Made by a program: the position numbers and the translations under genes
Shown here: positions 24,790-34,962 of the stretch, one piece after another
Layout of the letters: every line of letters begins with the position of its first letter
Position numbering within the stretch: the stretch's first letter is position 1
Notes under the pieces: generated by a model
The model's database searches: none
The model's input: only the letters and a program-made list of their open reading frames with translations
Told to the model about the DNA's origin: nothing
NCBI GenBank assembly: GCA_039654915.1
Contig: CM077599.1
Location: 21,389,501 to 21,453,500, forward strand
DNA length: 64,000 bases
DNA from: Aquilaria yunnanensis
Lineage: Eukaryota; Streptophyta; Magnoliopsida; Malvales; Thymelaeaceae
Direction: 5' to 3'

Positions 24790-26129
24790 GCGTAAAATCC
24801 ATCGAGGGTACATTAGTTTTTTTTTGTCCTAATTGGGTACCATACCTTCAAATTGTCATAACGAGATACGTTATCTCTTATTACTTATCCTAACTAGGTA
24901 CTTTCTATTAATTTCATAGTTAAGTTTAGCAAGAAATACTGATGTAGCATTAATTAATTTTTAAATAAATCTTAGAATAACAGTTTAAGCCCTTTTACTC
25001 TTCCCATAAACAATTCTAAACCCTTAAACTTTTTAATATACTAATTATACTCCTGATCTCCTCTGCCTACCTGTCCCACCATTTATTTCCCCAAAAAAAC
25101 TGTAAAATTGGGGTTGATTGATGAGCCCTAAAACCAGACCTCTATCTCCTCTCTCCGCCTCTTCCTCCCACCTGGCCGCCATCTACTTCGACAATGTCCC
25201 TGTTGAGGCCTCCAGTAATGATGCCATTGTTCTCCTACCTCGCCACTGTTATTGCTTGCTCCTTGCTCGTTGTTGCTGCCGTCGCTGTTCACTTCTGTTC
25301 GTCATCGTCGCCGCCACCCTCGCTCGCTCCTCCTTCCTCGCTTACCACTACCCCTCGTTCTTCGCACGATTCACCATCATCCAATCCAAGTACCTTTGCA
25401 ACAAGATTGTTGGGTTCTCGACCCATCTCATGAAGTGGATCTGGATAAGAGCCACATGGATTTCATTTCGAAGGAGTCCACCATTAAAGTCGACCACATT
25501 GAGCTTGACAAGGAGACCCTCGAGATGCTCACGGCTCTCGAGATAAGTGATATTCCTGGAATGAGACGTGTGGATCCAACCACCATCACCGTTGCACCAG
25601 CTTGCGGCCACCCGAGAAGTTACTGAGCATTGAGAGATTATATTATTTTGGTATTCTGGAAAATTGCATGTGCTATCTTACTCAATATAGTGTCAAGTTT
25701 GTGTTTAAGATTTTAGAATTGTTTTCGTGCTTGATGAGCTTTAAAAAAACAAAAAAAAAAGTAGGGCGAGAATCAGTGATGAACTCATCTTGGCTAGGAT
25801 AAATTCCTACTCTAGGCAAAGAACAAGTGGGCAAAGGGGATGGTGGGGACGAGGGGGATGGAAAGACTGTGGAGGGAGTCTATGGGAAAAGTTTAGGGTT
25901 TAGAATTATTGATAGAAAAATTAAAGGACGACAAGTGTTATTTTATGATTTGTTTTAATATTTTTTATGTCGCATCAACATTTTTTGTTAGACATGAATT
26001 TGAAATTAACGGAAAATATTTAGATAAGACACGTGATAAGAGGTAAGATACCTCGCTAGGACAATATTAAGGTAGGGTGCCTAATTAGGACAAAAAAATA
26101 AGTTAGGGTATCCTCAGTGATTTTAACCC
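24790..26129. mobile_element. Small Mutator-like element with coding-like core, inside the CACTA element
   Basis: The ends GCGTAAAATCCATCGAGGGT and (reversed) GGGTTAAAATCACTGAGGAT open inverted repeats of about 130-150 bp, sharing TTTTTTTGTCCTAATTRGG further in. The flanking 10-bp duplication AAAATATATT is perfect (24780-24789 and 26130-26139). Between the repeats is a GC-rich block (about 25118-25626) with overlapping open frames and codon-like composition, unlike the surrounding AT-rich DNA. This is the layout of a Pack-MULE carrying host gene sequence. Confidence 0.8.
25118..25626 (+). pseudogene. Possible captured gene fragment in the small Mutator-like element
   Basis: Three overlapping frames are open here: 25118-25546, 25194-25433 and 25252-25626. 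The 25194 frame starts with a hydrophobic stretch (LFSYLATVIACSLLVVAAVA) like a signal anchor, followed by Ser/Pro-rich sequence. The 25252 frame then gives the protein-like stretch HEVDLDKSHMDFISKES and DHIELDKETLEMLTALEI. A single frameshift near 25410 could join the two. I do not recognise the parent gene. It is either a decayed capture or chance open reading in GC-rich DNA. Confidence 0.35.
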
Positions 26130-26850
26130 AAAATATATTATCAGGAGTTTTATATATATATAAAGATTTCTAACGACTTGACTATTGAAAATTTCTATCA
26201 ACTTAACCCGTTGATATATTTCCAACAACCTTCACCGTTGTAAAACTACTCAACCGTTGAAAAAAATTCTACGATATTTGGCCGTTAAAAGTTTTTAACG
26301 GCTCACATTCCAATGACTAGGCAGTTGGTAATACCAATGGCCAACCCTTGGGCAATTGGAAAATTTTTTTCCAATGTGTTGTTTGCCAACTCACTAGTTT
26401 CCAATGACCTTGTATTAGAAAATCAAATTTTCCCTTTGCAACGTGAAGCCGTTGGAAAATACGGTTGGAAATTAGCCTTTTTTTAGTAGCGTTTGCTGCA
26501 CAATTCCACAGATCCCTAACCTCACTGTGAATTCACCACACAATTCCACAACTCTCCGTGCTGCCCTAACATCTAACAGTGAACTCTTATTAGGCTTATT
26601 TGGCAATCGGACATCTCAAGCCTAGAGCACTGCCCCATCAGCCCCGCCCCCTCAGAGAATCAGATTGATTTTGTCGCACTCTCCGCCTCCACCTCCACCT
26701 CCACTTCAGCTTCCTTCCCTGTCTTACTCACCTCGTCCGTCTCACGCCCTCTTCGCACCCTTGTCATTGTTTCTCTAGCCGTAGATAGAGGTAAGGTGAC
26801 ATGGCCGCCCTTGGCCTTGTCCAGGAAGCCTATGAGAACGGAACTCACGG

Positions 26851-29174
26851 TGGTTGCAATTAGCTACTTATATATGTGCATGAATTAAAACTTCATGAAA
26901 CTAGTTGATTAACCTAGAAAATGCAAGATGCATGCTCACTTAGCTTTGACTTGAGTTCATGGAAACCATAAAACAATCCCTTAGCCAAGGCACTTTTTAT
27001 AGAAATCAAGTTCAAATAGTCAAAACACACATAAACAACATTTGTATTATCATTACTACACATAATAACCATGTAAGGGCACTCAACAAAAGTAGACTAA
27101 GGCCTCTCACCCAAGAACAATCCTAGAGTCTAAAGCTCCAAACATAGACAATAGAGGCAACCAAGTATAAACATGTTTAAGCCTCTACTGAGATCCTCCT
27201 AACTAACTACCACTTTGGGGATAAGTCTCAGTGGTAAGTTGCAAAAGTCTATCCACGTATTACTGGCCTCTGCGGCTAAGAAAATACTATAGTTAGTACT
27301 GTTACTTCACCGACAAGTAACTAAGAAAACTAGAATCATAAAGATTCCCATAACATTATACTTGCAACAAAAAACTACCACGACAACCTTCAGCGGTTAT
27401 CGAGCTCAACACGGTTAGAAACTACACAACACAAGATAAGGGAGTGAGAATTGGTAATTCTCAATAAGTGATCTTCACCTGCAAGAAAAATGCTAAGGAC
27501 AACACATATATTATCATATGCAATCTGCTGTAAGCTCGTATAGCGTGAGACTAAACCTATGTGCATATGTTTTAGTCCTTTAGGACTTGTCCTCTACCTA
27601 GTGCTTGAACTACAAGGCATTGCCTTGTCCTCTAGCAAGCTTAGCTTGCTAGTCTAACTAGTGATAAATTACCGGTTGAAACTCTCCCTTATGTTTTACA
27701 AGGGCACTATGGTGGGACTATTATAGCCTAGGCCATAAAGACCTTGTAGACTAGGTGCACTAAGATTTCACCTTACAACCTCATGGCTAACTGCACGGCT
27801 AGGTCGCCAAAGGTACTAAACTTCTCACCCAAGCTAGTGATATCTAGTTATGGTCCTTTGAAAACTTAGTTTCTTGCTTATGGTGGAAGTAACCATAAGA
27901 CTACATACAATTCAAGAGAACTTCTAGGTCTCAGAGGAGTTTTGAAAGTCTCGAAGTACCCTTAGAATTCTTTGACCCTAAGGTACCCTGAGAACCCCTT
28001 TAGACCTTCCCTTGAACCTTCTAGCAAAATTTGAAATTTCAGTCACCATGCCTATGGCGACGTGTTGCCACAATTGTTGACATGCTGTGAGTTTTTGTGG
28101 CAGCAGCGACGCATTGTAGGAGTTGGTATCTATTGGCGATGCGTCGCTAATACTGCAAAAACCTAGAAAATTTCAGGTTTTGCTGCTATGAACTTTGGAC
28201 ACTTGCCAAATATATCAAACATGCTTCGTTAGCCTCCAAACTTTACATACATGTAAAACATGTCACATAGGTCACAACTAACTATCACAAGCTAACCTAT
28301 GATGAATTTAAACATCATTTCATTCATCACAAACCTCATAGTCCACCATTATCTAACATTGCCTAATAACTAATGCTATTGTTAGAGTTACTTGCATTCA
28401 TCAAGTAAACTCATTCCAATAGTTTGAAAATATAACTCACTTACCTCAAATTCAAGTCACAAGCAAGATTCAAGCTACTCTTCCACACAAAGCAAGTTCC
28501 ACGAGTTCTACCTAAGTTCCAAGTAATCAAAGACATATAACACCAAATTACTAACTCCTAACCAAAACCCAAGCTTCCAAACAACGAATAAGCAAGAAGT
28601 CACCAAGAACACACTTGCTACCTCGTATCAAAAATAGGGGGTGGCTAGAAACGTGATTCCAAGCTTCAAAAACATAAAATTCCTCTTGAATCAAACTCCT
28701 TTTAGCATATATATCCTTGGTTTTGGGCATGAATTTATGGAGAAATGGTAAAGGGAAAGATGAACTCGGGTTTAAAGATGGATATGGCAGCCATCCCTCA
28801 CCTTTACCAAGTTTTATACCCCTTTTAAAACCAAGCCACCAAAGTATTGAAAAAGTTACAAATAAACCCCCTTTTTTTAGGTAGCCTTAGTCAACCTTGG
28901 TCAAATCTTGTTTATTTCTACTAAGTTTGGGTTGAAGTTAAAAGTTAGGTTATAAAACCTTATTTTTTAACTCCTGGGACAAGGCTTGACACTTCGGAAA
29001 GCAAAAATTATCATTTTGCCCCCAACCTCTTTTTGATGTCATAACTCCTTGGAACTTAGTGAGTTTGTCTAAAATGCTTAATCTTGCTTAGTTAACTTGA
29101 AATAAGGTATTAAATCATGAATTTAATAAATTTTACTTCCCTCAGCTGAGTTTCCCACTAGAAGGGCCGTGACA
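26851..29174 (-). mobile_element. Gypsy-type LTR, family C, probably solo
   Basis: The right end reads TGTCACGGCCCTTCTAG on the minus strand, a start typical of Tekay/Del-like LTRs. GGGGTATAAAACTTGG on the minus strand (about 28814-28829) is a plausible TATA box. No gag or pol is inside. The left end is tentative: TGGTTGCAATTAG at 26851 gives TG...CA ends and a near-duplication CACGG (26846-26850) against CAGGG (29175-29179). The composition changes near there, but a truncated LTR is also possible. Confidence 0.5.
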
Positions 29175-29608
29175 CAGGGGAATAATAGTAGCGCTAGTGG
29201 AAATGTTGGAAGAGTGGGTGACTAGTGATGGCTTTGTGTCTAAACTGGTTTTTTTTTCTTGATTTGGTTTCAAGTTTTCTTTTAAATTTTTTCTTACATT
29301 TCCACATCATCCATGGTAATTGATTTATTAAACCATGTGGCAAATTGCCCACGCCTGCATGCCATATGCCTTCTTCCATTCGATCACATTAATGTTTTTC
29401 ATTCATAAAACGTTTAAAATGAAATAGTATTTAAATTAGATTAGGAACTTTTTATGTAAGAAATTGATGTTAGGGGCCCAAAATGATATAATAGTTAAAG
29501 GTTATGAGCCATGGACACAATTTACTCGAGCTAGTTGCAAAATGGTAATCTTTCGTTAAGACGCTGACCTTCCATTAAATGAATGACAAAAAGAAAACGG
29601 AGTGAGAT

Positions 29609-31885
29609 TTATGATTGCAGGTTAATCTGCTCAAGAGACAATCCTCGAGAACCCATCTCACTAGCGGTGGAGGAGTAAAAATCTTCGTCGTGATCTCTCT
29701 CCTTCACCTCCTCAATCCTCTCCACCGCCTCCCTCACGCCGGGCCTCTTCTCCGCCTCCTCCTCGCAGCAAGCCAGCCCTACCTTCAGCAGCTTCACCAT
29801 CTCCCCTCTGCTGTTGCAGCAGCCGCCCATCTTCTCGTCGAACACCCCCTCCTCGCCTTCCATCCTTCTGCTTACCCAGGAGGCCAGATCCTCCATCTCC
29901 GCAGCCTCGCTTTTCCGGCCCTTGTTGAGGACGTCCCCGGGCTGGCGGGCTGTGAGGATTTCCAGAATGAGAATGCCGAGCCCCCAGATGTCGGTCTTCC
30001 TTGTGATACGGCTATGCTTGCGGTACTCCGGGGACTTGTAGGCTACCATAAGCTCCTGCGCGCTCTCTTGGTTGATCACAGGGTTGAGGCCGTAGTCGGC
30101 GAGCAGCGGCTCGTGTGTGTCCGTAAGAAGAACGTTGGACGACTTCAGGTGTCCGTGCGGCGCCACCAGTGTCGGCAGCTCCTTGTGCAGATACCCCAGC
30201 CCCCGTGCCACTCCTTTGATGATCTTCAATCTCGTTGCCCAGTTCAATCTTGCTTGTTTGTTATCTGATGATGAAATTACGGAGAACAAAGAAACAGTTA
30301 GCAAAAAAAAAAAAAAGAATTCAATCGAGTTCTGCACACAGTTTTGTCTCAAAACATCATCTATTACACGGTTTGGTGATAGAAAATTTAAATTTTCCAT
30401 ATATTGTTTACCGTGAAGATGTAGAGCCAAGCTGCCCTTGCTAACAAAGTCAAAGACAAGCAGCTTCTCCTCCTTTCGATAATAGTAAGCGACGAGAGGA
30501 AGCAAGTTGGTATGGCTCAACCTGCCTAACCTCCTCATGTGCTCTTGGAACTCTTCTCTCCCCACATTGTTCATTTGCTTAAACCTCTTGACCACCATGA
30601 TATGCCCCGTGGAAAGAGCCGCCTTGTAGGACGCACCAAAGCAGTCGGTGCCCAAGATCTCGGCCGACGCCTTGAGCAGATCCGGCAGATCGAACTTGCC
30701 CTTGTCATCGTCCCTGACAAAGGTAAGCTTGGTGCTCCCCGAGGCCTTCGGGGAGTCTTGCTCGCCCTCCTTGTGGCCCGCACCATTACTTCTCCTGTTG
30801 ACACGGTTAGGAGCCTCTTCGGATTGGGGAGGCTCCTGCTTCTTGCGCATGGCAAGCAGGACAGCTGCGAAAATGCCCAACACGGCTAACGTCCCAATCA
30901 CCGCCACAACCGCTATCATCCACACAGACAGCTTCTTAGAGATCACGCTGCCACCCTTGTCGCCGCATGCCGCTAGTGGTTCTCCGCAGAGACCTTTGTT
31001 GCCTGCTTAATTCCCAACAATTTTTGAAGTAGTACTTCGGCTATACACAATGCTAATGTCATTAACTTGATCAAGCTTTTTCAGCTCTTTTTCTATAATG
31101 TATCATGACATTTTAACTCTTTTTCATTTGTATTATTTAGCTGTTTAATTTACTCATATCCTTTTTTTGTACAGGTGATCGTAAAAATCAATCAAATCTG
31201 TGGTTAGAAATTGTCACCGGAGGAATAAATTGGCCCACGTACCGGAAAAGGAGGAAGCAGCAATGGTGGCGAGGCTCAGCGGAATAGGACCCTCCAAGGC
31301 ATTGTTGGAGACGTTGAATTCCATGAGGCCCTTCTGTTTGAAACCCGGAATGCGACCCTCGAAATGGTTACTGTCCAGTCTCAGTTCGATCAGATGCGGC
31401 AGCGCAGCCAACGACGCCGGTATGGGCCCCGTGAATTTGTTGTCGTGCAACTCAACCTTCTTCAACATTAGCGTCCTTCCAAATGCGTCATCCGGGATGT
31501 AACCGGAGAAGCGGTTCCTCGACAGGTAGATCGATTTCAATGACCTGAGTCTGGTTAGGTCCACCATCGGGCCGTCGAAGTTGTTACCCATGAAACTGAG
31601 GGACCTCAGAGACGGGATCTGGCTGAGGGTGTCGACGTCGATGGTGCCGGAGAGGCCCATGTCCTCAAGTTGGAGGCCCCAGACGGTTCCCCCCTGGCAG
31701 ATTATGCCGACCCAGTTGGTGACTCCCCCGGAGCAAGGGGAGGGTCCGTCCCCGTCCTTCCAGGAGTTGGCGAGGGCGGTGTCATTGCGGAGGGAGGAGC
31801 GGAAGGTGAGGAGGAGCTGGGCATCAGAGAGGGCGTGGGAGGTGGCGGCGAAAAGGAGGATGAGGAGGGGGATGAGGGAGGCCAT
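29609..31885 (-). CDS. Pollen-receptor-like LRR receptor kinase (PRK type)
   Basis: Three exons (31885-31243, 31002-30412, 30264-29609) encode 629 residues, normal for PRKs. A signal peptide (MASLIPLLILLFAATSHALS) precedes an LRR N-terminal cap with Cys (PSPCSGGVTNWVGIIC) and about five short leucine-rich repeats (roughly residues 75-205). The transmembrane helix is at about 241-265 (VWMIAVVAVIGTLAVLGI), followed by an acidic/basic juxtamembrane segment and the kinase domain. The domain has an LLKASAEILG lead-in, FGASYKA loop and Lys353 in MVVKRF. HGHLKSSN (about 448) stands where active kinases have HRD, and ADYG (about 468) replaces DFG, as in many PRKs with weak or no catalysis. PRKs sense small peptides at the pollen-tube membrane and act through ROP exchange factors; pollen expression here is inferred. 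A Mutator-like element starts 81 bp past the stop codon. Confidence 0.92.
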
Positions 31886-32632
31886 GGGCGCGGCGGAGGC
31901 GCCCTCGAGGAGTGGAGCAGCAGGGCTTAGGAGGCTAGGGAGAGGACGGAGAGAGAGGAGGAGGAGGAAGAGGTGGTGGCCAAGTCATAGAATGGGACAC
32001 AGCACCGGAGAAAGTTTAAACAGATGCTAAGAATAGAATGGAACACAACAGAATTAGGCTTTTTGGTTTTGCAGAGAGCTGAGGGAGCGAACAGATTACA
32101 GACGCTTGTCCTGTTGGGTTGCTTCTCTCGTCCCATTGTCTACTCTCTTTCTCTGCCGTTGACAAAGTCTTCCTTTTGTTTGTGCAGACCATCCGCTTCA
32201 GATGCCCACGCCCCTCCACTATTTAAGCTTTATTTCCTTTCCCCACTCTCGGTTCCAGGTCGGGACGTGGAAGTTGGCCCCTATTTTTATTACTCATTTT
32301 GCTGCTTGTAAAACGTAGGATTGTTCGGGATAACTACAGGTTTAATCATGACTTTACATTGCATTTTTTTTTTGTTTAAGTAACCTAACTAAAATGAAAA
32401 CGAAAATGCTATGCGCATCAACATTAAGCACCTTCCAAAGCACCGCTTGGATAAGCTAACAAGTTTATCCGCATTAAAACCTAAATATTCGTATCTCATT
32501 TGAAACTAATAAGACAAAATCTAAACCCTTTAGTGTGCACCAAAAATATGTTTTTTATTTCACTCAGGCTTGTTCGCACAAAATGATAAACAATACTAAA
32601 CAATCAATAATTTTACTAATAAATTATACTAT
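31886..32632. other. 5' flank of the LRR kinase
   Basis: About 750 bp between the kinase start codon and the CACTA element. The first part (31886-32230) is GC-rich with purine/pyrimidine runs and probably holds the 5' UTR and proximal promoter. No TATA box stands out. Any distal promoter has been displaced by the CACTA insertion. Confidence 0.5.
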
Positions 32633-34509
32633 CACTACTAGAATAACCGACTTTTCCAACAGCCTATCTTCCAACGGGCTGACTGTTAGAGAATTTCCAA
32701 CGGCTTTGGTCGTTGGAGAAAGACAAAAAAAATTTCCAACGGCTTTCCCGTTGGAAAAATTACTAAATTGAAAACTAGCCGCATTTCCAACGGCCAGGGC
32801 CGTTGGAATTAAGTTTGTGAGCTTTAAAAATTATTTCCCGTAATTTTGAAAATTGTAATTCTGAAAATTGTAAATTTGAAAATTTTGGAAATTATTTCCA
32901 ACGGCCTAAGCCGTTGGAAAATGAAGTTAGGTAAATGAAGTTGAAAACGCACCGTTTGACTTAATTTTTTCCAACGGCCTTTGCCGTTGGAAAATGCGAA
33001 ATTAAATATCCCCCAGCTTGCACTTCGTCTTCTTCGTGCGAGTTTCGGAACTTCTCTCTCTGCGTTTTGTTCTTTGCTCCAAATCTCCACACGCACACAC
33101 AACACCTTCCTCAAGTCTCCCAAGGCCGGATTAACGTCGATCAGAGCCTGATTTGTTGGATCTGGTGCTCTAATGCATCGATCTGTAGGTAGGTTTATGG
33201 ATTTTCCCTTTTATTCGTTTCGGGTGTAATTTATTTTTTTCGATTTTCATGGTTATTTGTTTAATAATTGTAATGGGTGGAATTTTTGACTTGTTCTAGC
33301 AGATTTGAAGGAAGAATAAACTTATTTGAAGTTCCTGATTTGAGGTATTTTCGTTTAATACGTAATTTTTAAATTTTTTATCCGAAAAATGCTTTAAATC
33401 TTTATTATGTGATTTGAAGTGGTTGATGGTTTGGTTGTGAAGATTTCCACGTAGCCCATTAGAATTTTTAAATTTTGCCCATTTTGTTAAATTGGTAATA
33501 GTGACTCATTCATGATAAAGAAAATTTATATAAAGTTGTTATTGCCGAAAACAATGCAAAGTACCAGTTTTCCGCAAATTTGTAGAAAAGAATAAAACAT
33601 TTTTTCTTGAAAGAAGATTGAGTGGAAATGAAAAAAAAATCATCAAATGAATCAATTTCTTTGAAAATTCTTCAACTATATACTTTCATTATTTTGTGAA
33701 TCATTAAAGTTCACAAATCTCTCAAGTCCTATCAATTCATTAATGAGCCTACATGAAAACATTTTCCATCAATAAGAAATAAGATAGGATAGAAGAAATA
33801 ATTATTTGATAAAAATTTAAAAAAGTTAGTAAAGCAACAGTTACTAGTTTTTAGCACTGTATTTTCTAGGAAGAGAGTCCTGTGAAATTTTAACCAAGTG
33901 CACAAGCAATTTTGAAAAGAAAAATTAAATAAAAAATAAACAGAAATATATGCTAGAGATTTAATTATTCAAATTTTGATTAATTATATATTTTCTACTA
34001 ACCAAAAGAGAAACAAAACAATATCTAACATCAATGAATATTGATTTTTTCATTACTTTTTTTGGGGAATAGTAACTATTATAGACATAAAAAACATTCA
34101 GATTCGAAGATAAATTAAATCTTGCATCCCATGGTGACAAGCAGAGATTTCACAAGAATCGAATAAAGTGAGATCACAATTAGATAGTCTTTTTTACCAA
34201 TCCGACCTACCTAACTCACAATGACCCATCCCAAGCATATATATTGTTATGTGAGCTAGACAGTACAGTAGAGACAGAGAAGGACAGGAAAAGAGAGATC
34301 AGAAAGAGTCTAATATACTCAAACAATTAATTTTTATCACTGTTAAGCATGCATATAGAAATGTACAACCCAATTTAACATGGGCAGGATGATTTCATAT
34401 CATTACTTTTCATGACTTCCAACGGTTGGTTTTCCAACTTCTGATTTCCAACGGCTTCGCATTGGAAATTTTAAAACGGCCGTTGGAAAAATGGTTTTTT
34501 TTAGTAGTG
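32633..34509. mobile_element. CACTA (En/Spm) element, non-autonomous
   Basis: It starts CACTACTAGAATAACCG and ends GGTTTTTTTTAGTAGTG, an inverted pair, and is flanked by a perfect 3-bp duplication TAT (32630-32632 and 34510-34512). Subterminal repeats TTTCCAACGGC...GCCGTTGGAAA are dense at 32655-33000 (at least eight half-sites, several as palindromic pairs) and again at 34420-34492. The 1877-bp interior has no transposase. It sits about 750 bp upstream of the LRR-kinase start codon. Same family as 22691-26491 and the fragment ending at 36430. Confidence 0.88.
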
Positions 34510-34619
34510 TATATCTCTCCCAAATTTTTTGAAATATTTAGATTTAGTAAAAAAAAACTAAGAGAAAAAAATATATATGTTTTTTTTATGTAAGTCATTT
34601 CATTAACAATCAATGACAA

Positions 34620-34885
34620 GAAATGTGTGTGTGTATGTGTTTTATATATCACACACACACACACATCATACATATATCATAAAAATAATTATAATATTTA
34701 TATTTATATTACATTGATATTTATATTTATATATGTTTATACAATGTATATATATTTGTGTATATTGATATATACATACATATAAATATTTAGATATCGT
34801 ATACATCATATTAATATATATTTATATAATGTATATATATTTATATTTTTTAACATGTTTGTGTGTGTGTGTGTGTGTGTGTATC

Positions 34886-34917
<32 letters not shown>

Positions 34918-34962
34918 GATGTTTATATATCATACACACACACACACACACACACACACATC
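34620..34962. repeat. CA/GT and CATA microsatellite cluster
   Basis: Runs of GTGTGTGTGT near 34624, CACACACAC near 34652, a GT run about 34857-34882, CATA repeats 34888-34912 and a CA run about 34934-34960, joined by AT-rich TATATA sequence. The GT and CA runs face each other and could pair in single strands. Confidence 0.85.

Larger units (their letters stand above)
22691..26491. mobile_element. CACTA (En/Spm) element, non-autonomous, inside the outer Mutator-like element
   Basis: The left end CATTACTAAAAACATGC and right end GCCTTTTTTTAGTAGCG are imperfect inverted copies of a CACTACTAAAAA-type terminus. A 3-bp TSD TTT lies at 22688-22690 and 26492-26494. Subterminal repeats built on TTTCCAAYGGC / GCCRTTGGAAA occur at 22735-22945 and 26165-26475, as expected for transposase-binding arrays. 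No transposase is encoded. The interior holds a MITE (23155-23894) and a small Mutator-like element (24790-26129). The first base pairs of both ends have drifted (CATTA, CGCTA), so the copy is old. Confidence 0.78.
22253..29527. mobile_element. Mutator-like DNA transposon (outer), non-autonomous, with nested insertions
   Basis: Both ends begin GAGTAAATTG, in inverted orientation. The similarity continues for roughly 0.2 kb (left about 22253-22470, right about 29290-29527). The flanks GAGCTAGCTG (22243-22252) and GAGCTAGTTG (29528-29537) are a 10-bp target duplication with one mismatch. Long inverted repeats plus a 9-10-bp duplication are the Mutator hallmark. No transposase was found. Most of the 7275 bp comes from later insertions (CACTA 22691-26491 and an LTR at about 26851-29174), so the original element was probably only about 1.1 kb. 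Confidence 0.78.

Noticed and set aside
29615..31010. Long antisense frames opposite the LRR kinase
   Set aside because: They mirror the GC-rich kinase exons and show no domains.
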